A stretch of 64,000 nt of DNA from Meiothermus ruber DSM 1279 (lineage in GTDB: Bacteria > Deinococcota > Deinococci > Deinococcales > Thermaceae), in the NCBI RefSeq assembly GCF_000024425.1, contig NC_013946.1, positions 744,001 through 808,000 on the forward strand, in the 5' to 3' direction. A program made the position numbers and the translations under genes. How positions within the stretch are numbered: the first letter of the stretch is position 1; every line of letters starts with the position of its first letter. Positions 9,868-18,537 of the stretch are shown piece by piece. The notes beneath the pieces were generated by a model. The model saw nothing but the letters and a program-made list of their open reading frames with translations. It searched no databases and was not told the DNA's origin.

Positions 9868-11252
9868 GGTTTGCGCAGGTGGTACGACTTGGGCCGGGTG
9901 AGCTGCTCGTAGCCCAGCACCGAGAGCGAGCAGCCCCGCCCGGACTCCTTGACCCCAGTCCAGGCCAGCGCCGGATCGAGGTAGTCGCAGCGGTTGAGGA
10001 AGACCGTGCCGGTCTCGAGGCCTGCCCCGAGTCGCAGGGCTGCGTCCTCGTCCTGGCTCCAGATGGAGGCGGTGAGGCCGTAGGGGGAGTCGTTCATCAG
10101 CAACAGGGCTTCTTCGTCGTTTTTGACCGGCATAATGCCCACCACCGGGCCAAAGCTCTCCTCCACCATCACCCGCATCCGGTGGTTCACGTTGACCAGC
10201 ACCTGGGGGGCCAGGTAGGGCGTGCCGGGGGCGTCGGCGGGGAAGTCCTTGGGGTTGATGAGGGCCTGGGCTCCCTGGGCGATGGCCTCGGCAATCTGGG
10301 CCCGCACGAACTCGGCGGCCTCGGTGCGCACCATGGGGCCCAGGGTGGTCTCGGGCTCGAGGGGGTTGCCCAGCCGAAGCCGCAGGGTCTCGGCCACGAA
10401 GGCCTCCACGAAAGGCTGGTAGATGGACTCGTGCACGTAGATGCGCTCCACCCCGCAGCACGACTGGCCCGAGTTGAACATGGCCCCATCCACCAGGTTG
10501 ACCGCGCTGTACTCGAGGTCGGCGTCGGGCCGCACATAGGCCGGGTCTTTGCCGCCAAGCTCGAGGGCCACCCCCTTGAAATGCCCCGCGGCGGCCCGCT
10601 CCACCGCCCGCCCCCCCGCCACCGAGCCGGTAAAGGCCACGAAGGCCACCCGCGGGTCGGCGATGGCCTGGGCGGTGAGGTCGTGGTCCATGTGCAGGTA
10701 CTGGAAGACCCCCTCCGGCAGCCCGGCCTCCTGGAAGGCCCAGGCGTAGCGCTCGGCCACCAGGGGGGTCTGGGCGGAGTGCTTGAGCAGCACCGCATTC
10801 CCGGCCAGGATGGCCGGTACGATGGTGTTGACCGAGGTCAGGTAGGGGTAGTTCCAGGGGGCCAGCACCAGCACCACCCCCAAAGGCTCCCGCCGGATGA
10901 AGCGGGTGAAGCCCGGCAGGGCCTCGGCGGGGATATCCTGCAGGGCGGCCGGGGCGATGCGGGCCATGTAGCGGGCCCGCTCGGCAAAGCCCCCCTGAAT
11001 CTCCTTGGGGCTGTAGCGGATGGGCCGGCCCATCTGCCAGGTCAGTTCCTCGGCTATTGCCTCTGTGGCCCCCAGCATGACCTCCACCATGCGGTTCACC
11101 ACGGCCAGCCGCCCGTCCAGCGGGGTCTGGGCCCAGGCTTTCTGGGCCCGGGCGGCCAGGGCCAGGGCGTGCTCGAGCTCCGCTGGCCCGGCCAGGGTTC
11201 GCTCGACGTACACGCGCCCGTCTACGGGGCTGATGGTTTTTTGAATCTGCAT
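9864..11252 (-). CDS. NAD(P)-dependent aldehyde dehydrogenase
   Basis: Oxidises an aldehyde to the acid with NAD(P). 462 residues, at the short end of the superfamily. Conserved pieces: LAPWNYPYLTS (cofactor and active-site Asn), FTGSVAGGRAV, ELGGKDP with the general-base Glu at about residue 231, SGQSCCG with the catalytic Cys at about 265, and EESFGPVVGIMPV. The ATG at 11252 with GAGTGAGG upstream is preferred to a start at 11294 that would run into the SDR gene. It lies four bases after the SDR stop and ends in an ATGA overlap with the amidotransferase. In the cluster it most likely takes the aldehyde made by the SDR; the substrate is inferred from context. Confidence 0.93.
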   Translation of the reverse strand: MQIQKTISPVDGRVYVERTLAGPAELEHALALAARAQKAWAQTPLDGRLAVVNRMVEVMLGATEAIAEELTWQMGRPIRYSPKEIQGGFAERARYMARIAPAALQDIPAEALPGFTRFIRREPLGVVLVLAPWNYPYLTSVNTIVPAILAGNAVLLKHSAQTPLVAERYAWAFQEAGLPEGVFQYLHMDHDLTAQAIADPRVAFVAFTGSVAGGRAVERAAAGHFKGVALELGGKDPAYVRPDADLEYSAVNLVDGAMFNSGQSCCGVERIYVHESIYQPFVEAFVAETLRLRLGNPLEPETTLGPMVRTEAAEFVRAQIAEAIAQGAQALINPKDFPADAPGTPYLAPQVLVNVNHRMRVMVEESFGPVVGIMPVKNDEEALLLMNDSPYGLTASIWSQDEDAALRLGAGLETGTVFLNRCDYLDPALAWTGVKESGRGCSLSVLGYEQLTRPKSYHLRKP

Positions 11253-11256
11253 GGCC

Positions 11257-12027
11257 TCACTCCGGGGTGACGTAGGCGGCGGTGATACCCCCATCCACCA
11301 GCAAAGCCGCCCCGGTCATGAACGAAGAGGCCGGGCTCGCCAGGTACAAAGCGGCCTGGGCAATCTCGGCGGCCTGGCCGAAGCGGCCCATGGGGATGTG
11401 CACCAGCCGGCGCTGGCGCTTCTCGGGGGTGTCCAGGTATTTCATCAAGAGCTCGGTCTGCAAGGGGCCCGGGCAGAGCGCATTCACCCGGATGCCCTGC
11501 CGGGCGTGGATGACCGCCAGCTCGCGGGTCATGGAGAGCACCGCCCCCTTGCTGGCGGTGTAGGCCAGTTGGGGGGTGGCGGCCCCCATAAAGGCCACAA
11601 AGGAAGCGGTGTTGATGATGCTGCCGCCCCCGGCCCGCTGCAAAGCCGGGATGCCGTACTTGCAGCCCAGGAAGACCCCCTTGACGTTGACCGCGAAGGT
11701 CAGATCCCAGACCGCCTCGCTGGTGTGGATGGCGTCGTCGTCCTCGGCGTGGGAGATGCCCGCGTTGTTAAAGAGGATCTCCAGCCGCCCAAAGACCCGT
11801 TCGGCCTCCGACACCATCCGCTGGGCATCCTCGGCCTTCGAGACATCGGCCTGCACGAAGTGGGCCTGGCCCCCCGCGCTTCGAATGGCCTCCACGGTCT
11901 CGAGGCCTTTTTCCGAGAGATCCACCGCCACCACCCTGGCCCCCTCGCGGGCAAAAAGCAGCGCGGCCTCGCGGCCAATCCCGCTGGCGGCTCCGGTAAT
12001 CAGGGCTACTTTGTCGGCTAGTTGCAT
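11257..12027 (-). CDS. Short-chain dehydrogenase/reductase (classical SDR)
   Basis: 256 residues, classical SDR. Visible: the nucleotide-binding TGAASGIG at residues 11-18 with an acidic Asp at about 36 (VVAVDLSE), suggesting NAD preference; NNAG at 87-90; catalytic Ser142, Tyr156 and Lys160 (YTASK); and a C-terminal LLVDGGITAAY. SDRs of this type commonly oxidise secondary or primary alcohols. Between a GS-like amide ligase and an aldehyde dehydrogenase it would suit oxidation of a gamma-glutamyl amino alcohol, which is inference. It begins 12 bp after the ligase stop and ends four bases before the ALDH start. Confidence 0.93.
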   Translation of the reverse strand: MQLADKVALITGAASGIGREAALLFAREGARVVAVDLSEKGLETVEAIRSAGGQAHFVQADVSKAEDAQRMVSEAERVFGRLEILFNNAGISHAEDDDAIHTSEAVWDLTFAVNVKGVFLGCKYGIPALQRAGGGSIINTASFVAFMGAATPQLAYTASKGAVLSMTRELAVIHARQGIRVNALCPGPLQTELLMKYLDTPEKRQRRLVHIPMGRFGQAAEIAQAALYLASPASSFMTGAALLVDGGITAAYVTPE

Positions 12028-12039
12028 GCAAGACCTCCC

Positions 12040-13416
12040 TCAAATCCGCTCATAATACCGCTTGCGCTCCCAGTCGGTGACGGCCCGGTTGAAGGCCTGC
12101 CACTCGCTCTTGAAAAAGTGAGTGTAGTGCTCGTGGGCCGCTTCGCCCAGGGTGGCTTTGGCAAAGGTACTCCGGGCAAACCCCTCGGCGGCCTCGCCCA
12201 GGGTGTAGGGTACTCGCGGCAGGTGGCGGGCCTGGTAGATGTCGCCCTGGAAGATGGGGGGCGGGGTGAGGCCCTGCTCCAGCCCATCGAGCCCCGAGGC
12301 CAGCGCGGCGGCCAGGGCCAGGTAGGGGTTCAGGTCGGCCCCCCCAATCCGGCACTCGATGCGCAGCGAGGCCCCCCGCCCCACCACGCGGAACCCGGCG
12401 GTGCGGTTGTCGTAGCTCCAGGCCAGCCGGGTGGGGGCCCAGGAGCCGTCCTCGTAGCGTTTGTAGCTGTTGACGGTGGGGGCGTAGAAGGGCATGAAGT
12501 CGGGGATGTGGGCAATCCAGCCAGCCAGAAACTGCCCGAAGACCTTCGAGCCCTGCACCGGTCCAAAGGCCTCCTCGCCGGCGAAGGCGTTCTGGCCGTC
12601 CTTCCAGAGCGAGAGGTGGATGTGGCAGGAAGAACCGGCCTGGCCGTGGTGGGGCTTGGCCATAAAGGTCACGGAAAGGCCCATGGACTCGGCCACCTCT
12701 TTCAGACACTGCTTGAAGAGGACGTGCCGGTCGGCCATCTCCAGGGCCTCGGCGTAGCGCAGGTTCACCTCGTGCTGGCCCAGGCCCCACTCCCCTTTGG
12801 AGTTCTCCACCGGGATGCCGGAAGCCTTCAGGTGCTGGCGCACCGCGCGGGTAAAGGGTTCCTCGCGGGTGCCTTGGAGCAGGTGGTAGTCCTCGAGGTA
12901 GTACCCGGCGGGCTCGAGCCCGGCGTACCCCTGCTGGTGGGCCTGGCGGTAGGAGACCCGGTAAAGGTAGTACTCCAGCTCCGAGGCCGCCATCACGGTG
13001 TAGCCCATGGCCCTGGCCCGCTCGAGCTGTTGTTTTAGAAGGGTGCGGGGGGCCACCCCAACCAGGCGGTGGGTGCGCTCGTCCTCGAGGTCGCACAGCA
13101 CGATGGCGCTCTTCTCGAGCCAGGTCGCAGGCCGCAGGGTGGCAAGGTCGGGCACTAAGTGAAAGTCGCCGTAGCCCAGCTCCCAGTTGGCAAAGCGGTA
13201 GCCCTGCACTGGCTCCATCTCCATGTCGGTGGTGAGCAGGTAGTCGCAGCCGTGGGTGCCGCGCTCTGCCACCTCTTCCAGAAAGTACTCAGCCTCGAAG
13301 CGCTTGCCCATCAGCCGCCCGTAGTGGTCGGGGAAGCCCACCAAAACTGTGTCAATCTCGCCGGTGCCAACCTTGGCGGCCAGCCAACTGAGATTTCTTG
13401 CGGCGTTTTCCGTCAT
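12040..13416 (-). CDS. Glutamine synthetase-like gamma-glutamylamide ligase
   Basis: 458 residues of the glutamine synthetase superfamily. Metal and substrate motifs are visible: ASELEYYLY, GEWGLGQHEVNLRYAEAL, FMAKPHHGQAGSSCHIHLS, SYKRYEDGSWAPTRLAWS and IGGADLNPYLALAA. The spacing and the HIHLS/NSYKR segments resemble the PuuA, IpuC and GlnA4 group, which join glutamate to amines (putrescine, isopropylamine, ethanolamine) with ATP, rather than housekeeping GlnA. The neighbours (amine/amino-acid permease, SDR, ALDH, hydrolase) support catabolic use. Which amine is made into a gamma-glutamylamide cannot be told from sequence; ethanolamine is favoured because of the permease type. ATG at 13416; 101 bp separate it from the permease. 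Confidence 0.88.
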   Translation of the reverse strand: MTENAARNLSWLAAKVGTGEIDTVLVGFPDHYGRLMGKRFEAEYFLEEVAERGTHGCDYLLTTDMEMEPVQGYRFANWELGYGDFHLVPDLATLRPATWLEKSAIVLCDLEDERTHRLVGVAPRTLLKQQLERARAMGYTVMAASELEYYLYRVSYRQAHQQGYAGLEPAGYYLEDYHLLQGTREEPFTRAVRQHLKASGIPVENSKGEWGLGQHEVNLRYAEALEMADRHVLFKQCLKEVAESMGLSVTFMAKPHHGQAGSSCHIHLSLWKDGQNAFAGEEAFGPVQGSKVFGQFLAGWIAHIPDFMPFYAPTVNSYKRYEDGSWAPTRLAWSYDNRTAGFRVVGRGASLRIECRIGGADLNPYLALAAALASGLDGLEQGLTPPPIFQGDIYQARHLPRVPYTLGEAAEGFARSTFAKATLGEAAHEHYTHFFKSEWQAFNRAVTDWERKRYYERI

Positions 13417-13498
13417 CTATTACCACCTCTGCGCCTGGAGGGCGCACATTTGCTGCGCTCGAGGGTCTCTTCCCACACCTTTTGGGTCATACGACAGA

Positions 13499-13515
13499 CC
13501 CGGCATCGGGCCGGG
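13499..13515 (-). other. Short hairpin between permease and ligase genes
   Basis: Dyad CCCGGC/GCCGGG with a 5-base loop, two bases beyond the permease stop codon. There is no T-run after it on the minus strand, so it is more likely an mRNA-stability or partial-attenuation hairpin than a true terminator. The 101-bp spacer shows no other clear signal. Confidence 0.35.
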
Positions 13516-13517
13516 CC

Positions 13518-14975
13518 TTAGCGAATCTCCCGCTGGGCCTCGGCAATCAGGGCGGCTTCCTCCTCGGGGGCCTGGGCCACCAGGCGGAAGCGGCTATAGA
13601 ACCAGTAGTAGGCCATCATCAGCACCACAAACACCGCCGTGCCCACCACCCCCGGCCGGTAGCTTTCCACCGCGAAGGTGGCGGCCAGGCAGACCAGGGC
13701 CAGAATGGCCCCCACCCAGGCCCCCGGCACGCCCAGCGGGCTTTTGTAGGGGCGGGGCAGGTCGGGGCGGGTGCGGGCCAGGCGGATGTAGGCAAACATC
13801 ACCATGGCGTAGGAGATCACCGCGCCGAAGACCGCCATGTTGAGCAGGGCCGCGCCCACGCTGTCCGAGAAGGTGCTGATCAGCACGCACATCAAAAAGC
13901 CCACCACCGCACCCAGAATCAGGGCGAAGTGCGGGGTGTGGTAGCGGCTCACGATGGAAAGCCCGGTCGGCAGGTAGCCGGCCCGCGAGAGGGCGAAGAT
14001 GAGCCGCCCGTAGGCGTAGATGATGGCGTGGAAGCTGGCCACCAGGCCGGTAATGGCAATCAGGGTCAGGAAGGTGCTGGTAGCGGCGTCGCCGAAGACC
14101 GCCTTGAAGCCCAGTTCCAGCGGCGCGCCCGACTCACCCACCTCCTTGGCCCCGGCCACCCCGGTGTTGAGGATGAGGGTCAGCACCGAGAGCACCAGCA
14201 GGGTGATAATGCCCAGGATGAGGGCCCGCGGCATGTCCCGCACCACGTCGTGGGACTCCTCGGCGGCCAGGGGGAGCTGCTCGATGGCCAGATAAAACCA
14301 GATGGCAAACGGCAGCGCCGCAAAGACCCCATACCAGCCAAAGGGGAGGAAGCTCGAGCCCCCTTCCTGCGGGGCGATGTTGAAGACCTTATCCCAGCTA
14401 AAGGCACCGGAGAACCCTGCCGCTACGTAAAAGACCACCAGCACCGCCAGCGCCAGCAGGGTTACGATCAGCGAGACCCGCAGGGTAAGGGCCGTACCCC
14501 GGATGTTGATGCCCACAAAGAGGGCGTAGAAGGCCGCCCACCAGATCCAGGCCGGCACGCCGGGGATCAGCGCGTTCATATATCCGGCGATGCCCACCAC
14601 GATTACTGCCGGGGTAATCACGTACTCGATCAGGTCGGTGACCCCGTTCAGGAAGGCCCAGTTGGGACCAAAGGCGCTGCGGGTAAACGAATAAAAGCCC
14701 CCCGCGTGGGGCAGTGCGGTGGAAAGCTCGGCGATGGAGAGCACCATGGTGACGTATAACACGGCCACCACCAGCGTGGCTAGCAGTAACCCGCCAAAAC
14801 CCCCGGCGGCCAGTCCGAAGTTCCAGCCGAAGAAGTCGCCCGAGATGACCGCGCCGACCCCCAGGCCCCACAAAAGCACCCAGCCCGCGCTCTTGCGCAA
14901 GCGCCGCTTCTCCAGATAGGTGTTGTCCACATCTATGTAGTGCGCCCCGCGCACCGCTTTGGGTTTGTTTTCCAT
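13518..14975 (-). CDS. Ethanolamine/amino-acid permease (APC superfamily)
   Basis: Integral membrane importer of 485 residues with about 12 hydrophobic helices. The N-terminal VISGDFFGWNFGLAAGGFGG is characteristic of the EAT (ethanolamine transporter) branch of the amino acid-polyamine-organocation superfamily. Later helices include AELSTALPHAGGFYSF and FSLAIEQLPLA-type segments with the order normal for the family. The ATG at 14975 has AGGAGG upstream; a TTG at 15023 would overlap the regulator gene. It starts 28 bp after the MocR-type regulator on the same strand and most likely brings in the amine used by the downstream ligase. Ethanolamine as substrate is a family-based inference. Confidence 0.87.
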   Translation of the reverse strand: MENKPKAVRGAHYIDVDNTYLEKRRLRKSAGWVLLWGLGVGAVISGDFFGWNFGLAAGGFGGLLLATLVVAVLYVTMVLSIAELSTALPHAGGFYSFTRSAFGPNWAFLNGVTDLIEYVITPAVIVVGIAGYMNALIPGVPAWIWWAAFYALFVGINIRGTALTLRVSLIVTLLALAVLVVFYVAAGFSGAFSWDKVFNIAPQEGGSSFLPFGWYGVFAALPFAIWFYLAIEQLPLAAEESHDVVRDMPRALILGIITLLVLSVLTLILNTGVAGAKEVGESGAPLELGFKAVFGDAATSTFLTLIAITGLVASFHAIIYAYGRLIFALSRAGYLPTGLSIVSRYHTPHFALILGAVVGFLMCVLISTFSDSVGAALLNMAVFGAVISYAMVMFAYIRLARTRPDLPRPYKSPLGVPGAWVGAILALVCLAATFAVESYRPGVVGTAVFVVLMMAYYWFYSRFRLVAQAPEEEAALIAEAQREIR

Positions 14976-15003
14976 AACAGAGCTACCTCCTAGTTCGCTT
15001 GTG

Positions 15004-16458
15004 TCAAGCCGGCTCTTGTGCAACCCGTGCCCGGATCAGTTTGGCCAGTTCTTTCACCCCCTCCTCCAGGCCCTCGGCGCTCTGAGCCCCAAAGCACAGC
15101 CGGAAGTGCATGGTCTCGTCGGTCTGCACTAAAAAAGCCTCGCCGGGGGTGATGGCCACCCCCTGGGCCAGGGCCTGATGGTGCAGCTCCAGATTGGAGA
15201 AAAGTCGGGGCAGGCTCACCCAGCAGGAGAAGCCCCCCTCTGGATGGCTCCACTCCACCCCTTTGGGCATGTAGCGGCGCAGGGATTGCAAGAGGGTATC
15301 CCGCCGCTTCTGATACAGGGGCAGTACCTGCTTGAGGTGCTGTTTCAGGCCGCCCTGGCGGATGAACCGGGCGGTGGCCCGCTGCAGGAGGGGGGGCGGG
15401 CCGGTGATGTCGGAGACGTTGTGCAGGGGAAGAAAGCGCTCGAGCAAAGCCGGCGCGGCGACCAGATAACCGATGCGCAGGCCCGGCATCAGCACCTTGG
15501 AGAGGCTGGCCAGGTGCACCACCTGGGCCTCCAGGCCCATCCGCTGGGCCAGGGCCAGGAGCGGGGTGGGCGGGGTTTTCTCGTAGGACAAGAGGCCCAG
15601 GGTGTCGTCTTCGACCAGGGTGAAGCCGTAGGTGCGGGCCAGCTCGAGCAAACCCTGTAGCCGCCCCTCCTGGAAGCGCAGCCCGGTGGGGTTGTGGTAG
15701 CTGGGGATGGTGTAGTAAAAGCGCGGGCGGTGGCGCTTGAGCAGGGCCTCGAGCACCTCGAGCCGGGGGCCTTCGGGGTTCAGGGGCACCGGCAGGGGCT
15801 TGAGGCGAAACTGCTTGAGGATGCCCAGCAGGCCCAGGTAGGTGGGCTCTTCCAGCAGCACCTCCTCGCCCGGTTCGGCCAGGGCCCGGCAGACCAGGGC
15901 CAGTCCCTGCAGACCCCCTACTGTGACCAGCACCTCCTTGGGGTCGGCCCCGATGCCCCGCTGCTCCAGCAGCTCGCTAATAGCCACCCGGAGTTCGGGC
16001 TCGCCCATCAGGGAGCCGTAGCCAAAAACCTCCTGGGCCAGGGGTTTCAGGCTATCCAGGCAGGCCCAGAACGCCGCATACGGGAACAAAGCAGGGTCGG
16101 CGGTGGCTAAGGCCAGGTTGTGCAACACCCGGGCGTGTTGCAGGCGGTGCAGGTCGGAGAGCACCGAGTCGGGCTCCAGCCGCTCGCCGAAGCTGAGCGG
16201 GACGGCAGGCCGGGCTTGCGGGCTCACAAAGGTGCCCCGCCCCACCACCGACTCGATCAGCCCGTCGGACTGTAGCTCGCGGTAGGCGTTGTGCACGGTA
16301 AGGCGGGTGGTGCCTACCTCACGGGCCAGGGCCCGCACCGTGGGCAGCCGGGTGCCGGGGGGTAGCTCGCCCTTGGCGATGCGGGTGCGGAACTCCTCGG
16401 CAATATGGCGGTACAAAGCCATATGTTTGTCATGCCGCAGCTTGACCCGCACCCCCAT
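15004..16458 (-). CDS. MocR-type (GntR-aminotransferase) transcription regulator
   Basis: 484 residues. Residues about 10-80 are a GntR winged helix (YRHIAEEFRTRIAKGELPPG, then TTRLTVHNAYRELQSDGLIE). Residues about 110-480 are a class I aminotransferase fold with the PLP lysine in HLASLSKVLMPGLRIGY, so PLP is probably bound as Schiff base. Regulators of this build (GabR, PdxR, TauR) sense amines or PLP adducts and often act on neighbouring catabolic genes. It heads the amine cluster and is followed 28 bp later by the permease. AAGGAGG precedes the ATG; a TATAAT and a dyad lie upstream. It probably regulates itself and the cluster. Confidence 0.92.
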   Translation of the reverse strand: MGVRVKLRHDKHMALYRHIAEEFRTRIAKGELPPGTRLPTVRALAREVGTTRLTVHNAYRELQSDGLIESVVGRGTFVSPQARPAVPLSFGERLEPDSVLSDLHRLQHARVLHNLALATADPALFPYAAFWACLDSLKPLAQEVFGYGSLMGEPELRVAISELLEQRGIGADPKEVLVTVGGLQGLALVCRALAEPGEEVLLEEPTYLGLLGILKQFRLKPLPVPLNPEGPRLEVLEALLKRHRPRFYYTIPSYHNPTGLRFQEGRLQGLLELARTYGFTLVEDDTLGLLSYEKTPPTPLLALAQRMGLEAQVVHLASLSKVLMPGLRIGYLVAAPALLERFLPLHNVSDITGPPPLLQRATARFIRQGGLKQHLKQVLPLYQKRRDTLLQSLRRYMPKGVEWSHPEGGFSCWVSLPRLFSNLELHHQALAQGVAITPGEAFLVQTDETMHFRLCFGAQSAEGLEEGVKELAKLIRARVAQEPA

Positions 16459-16492
16459 GCAACCTCCTTGGTGATGGAGGGCATTATATGCA

Positions 16493-16544
16493 CAGGGCTC
16501 CAGCCGGGAAAAGGTACAAGTTGCCGGATTGTGCTAGGACAATC
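16493..16544 (-). promoter_or_regulatory. Promoter and dyad upstream of the MocR-type regulator
   Basis: On the minus strand a perfect -10 TATAAT lies at 16498-16493, 34 bases before the ATG. No good -35 is seen, which suits an activated promoter. A dyad GATTGT-N6-ACAATC at 16527-16544 sits about 29-46 bases upstream of the -10 and would be a fitting operator for the regulator itself. Confidence 0.55.
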
Positions 16545-16565
16545 GGGTGGGGGGTGACGGCGCCC

Positions 16566-18446
16566 TTACAGGGCTTCCAGTCGCTCTGAGAGCTCGGCCC
16601 AGCGGGCGAAGGCCTGCTCGAGCAGGGCTTGCAGCCGGTGCTGTTCCTCGGCAATCCGGGCGTACTCGAGGTGGTGCAGGCCGGGCTGGTTGGCCTGGGC
16701 CAGCACGGCTTGAAGCTGGGCCTCGAGCCCGGCTATCTCGGCTTCCAGCCGTTCTTTCTCGCGCTCGAGGTGCCAGCGGCCCTTAACCCTGCCAGGCCTG
16801 GCGGTGGGGTTCTGGGGCTTGGGGTCGGGGCTTTTCTCGGGCGCTATGCGCACATTCCGGCGTTCCAGATACTCGCCGGGCGGGGCCGGGTAGTCGGCGA
16901 ACTGCCCGTTATGGACGTGCCAGGTGCGGGTAGCCAGTCGGTCGAGGAAGGCCAGGTCGTGCGAGACCAGCAGCAGCGTGCCGGGGTAGTCCAGCAGGGC
17001 CTGCTCGAGGGCCTCCACGGTCTCGAGGTCGAGGTGGTTGGTGGGCTCGTCCAGAACCAGCAGACTGGCCTGCTGCAACGAAAGCGAGAGCAGGGCCAGC
17101 CGGGCCCGCTCCCCACCCGAAAGGTGCTTGACCTGCTTGAACTGGGCCTCGTAGGGAAACATCCAGGCCCCCAGCGCGGCATGGGCCTTCTCGCCCAGCA
17201 TCCGGTAAAGGGTCTCGAACAGGGTGAGCTCGGGGTCGAAGCCGGAGAGCTTCTGGTCGTAGTAGCCCACCCGCACCCCCGGCCCGGTTCTGACCCGCCC
17301 CGCCGGATGATCGGAGGGCAGCAGGCCCAGCAGCACCTTGAGCAGGGTGGTCTTGCCGGCCCCGTTGGGGCCGATCAGGGCGATGCGCTCGCCCTTGCGC
17401 ACCAGCAGGTGGGGTATGTAAAACAGCGGGCGGCCCCCCAGGGTTTTCTGAAGCTCCCAGCCCTCCAGCACCCGCTCGGCGGTGGCTTCCTTCTCCAGGG
17501 GGAAGCGAATCCGCAGGCTGGGGTCGCCGGCCTCGGGGGCCTGTACCGCCTCTTCCATGAACTGGGCCATGCGGGCTTCCAGGCTGTGCAGGCGCCGGGC
17601 GTGCTTGGCGCTGCTGTGGGCCCAGCGCTGGGCCTGCTCCAGAATGCCCTCGCGCCGCTCCTTCTCCTTGAGCCAGTTGGCGTATTCGCGGGCTTCCTGC
17701 TCCTCCTGGAGGGCTCGCTCACGGCGAAAAGCCGAGTAGTTGCCCTCGTAGAGCCGAATCTGTCCCCGGCGCAGCCAGGCCACCCGCTGGGTTACCTGGT
17801 CGAGGAAGCGCCGGTCGTGCGAGACGGTCAGAATGGCACCGCCGTAGGATTGCAAGAAACCCACCAGCCAGGCCGTCATCTCGAGGTCGAGGTGGTTGGT
17901 CGGCTCGTCCAGCAAAAGCGCATCCGCCCCCGAGAGCAGCAGGGCCCCCAGGGCCAGGCGCCGGGCCTCACCCCCCGAGAGCACGCTGGCCTTCTCCTGC
18001 TCGCGCCCCGCGAAGCGCAAACCCTTGAGCACCGCCTCGTAACGGGCCCGCTGCTGGTAGCCGCCAATGGCCTGATAACGTTCGTGCAGCGCTTCCCAGC
18101 GCTGGTAGACCTCGAGGTCGGCCAGGTGGGCCTCGAGCCGGGCCAGCTCGGCCTCCATGGCCCTGACCCTGGCAAACCCCCGTTTGAGCACCGATTCCAC
18201 GGTGTCGTTGGGGTCGTACAGGGGGTCTTGGGCCAGAAGCTCCAGGTGCACCCCTTCGCTTCGGTGAATCCGGCCCGCGGTGGGCTCCAGCGCCCCCACC
18301 AGCAGGCGCATCAGGGTGGTCTTGCCCGAGCCGTTGGCCCCCACCAGGGCCAGCCGGTCGCCGTGGCGCAATTCCAGGTTTACCCCCGCCAGCAGGTCGC
18401 GGGCCCCCAGGGTGTACTCGAGGTTCTCAGCCAGTACAATCCGCAC
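16566..18446 (-). CDS. ABC-F family ATPase
   Basis: 626 residues with two ABC ATPase domains and no membrane part, the ABC-F layout. Domain 1 has Walker A GANGSGKTT, signature LSGGEARRLALG and LLLDEPTNHLDLEMT; domain 2 has GPNGAGKTTL, LSGGERARLALLSL and LVLDEPTNHLDLETV. A charged linker rich in Arg/Glu lies between (about 245-320), and a coiled coil forms the C-terminus (about 560-626, Uup-like). ABC-F proteins bind the ribosomal E site and aid translation or antibiotic protection. Start GTG at 18446 lacks a ribosome site, but TAAACT stands 7 bases before it, suggesting a leaderless message. Divergence from a true resistance factor cannot be judged. Confidence 0.92.
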   Translation of the reverse strand: MRIVLAENLEYTLGARDLLAGVNLELRHGDRLALVGANGSGKTTLMRLLVGALEPTAGRIHRSEGVHLELLAQDPLYDPNDTVESVLKRGFARVRAMEAELARLEAHLADLEVYQRWEALHERYQAIGGYQQRARYEAVLKGLRFAGREQEKASVLSGGEARRLALGALLLSGADALLLDEPTNHLDLEMTAWLVGFLQSYGGAILTVSHDRRFLDQVTQRVAWLRRGQIRLYEGNYSAFRRERALQEEQEAREYANWLKEKERREGILEQAQRWAHSSAKHARRLHSLEARMAQFMEEAVQAPEAGDPSLRIRFPLEKEATAERVLEGWELQKTLGGRPLFYIPHLLVRKGERIALIGPNGAGKTTLLKVLLGLLPSDHPAGRVRTGPGVRVGYYDQKLSGFDPELTLFETLYRMLGEKAHAALGAWMFPYEAQFKQVKHLSGGERARLALLSLSLQQASLLVLDEPTNHLDLETVEALEQALLDYPGTLLLVSHDLAFLDRLATRTWHVHNGQFADYPAPPGEYLERRNVRIAPEKSPDPKPQNPTARPGRVKGRWHLEREKERLEAEIAGLEAQLQAVLAQANQPGLHHLEYARIAEEQHRLQALLEQAFARWAELSERLEAL

Positions 18447-18537
18447 AAAGGCCAGTTTAGCAAGCGAGCCATCTTCGGGCGGCAGTTTTTTTGATCAAAG
18501 GGTGTGCGCCATGCAGCCGATGCGCATGCGTGTGCGT

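Noticed and set aside
13499-13515. Hairpin between permease and ligase genes as terminator
   Set aside because: No T-run in the direction of transcription.
16629-18494. A 621-codon open frame antisense to the ABC-F gene
   Set aside because: It mirrors the codon pattern of the real gene; composition is Gly/Leu/Gln-rich without domains. Same for long mirror frames at 7346-9175, 9879-11270 and 13398-14759.
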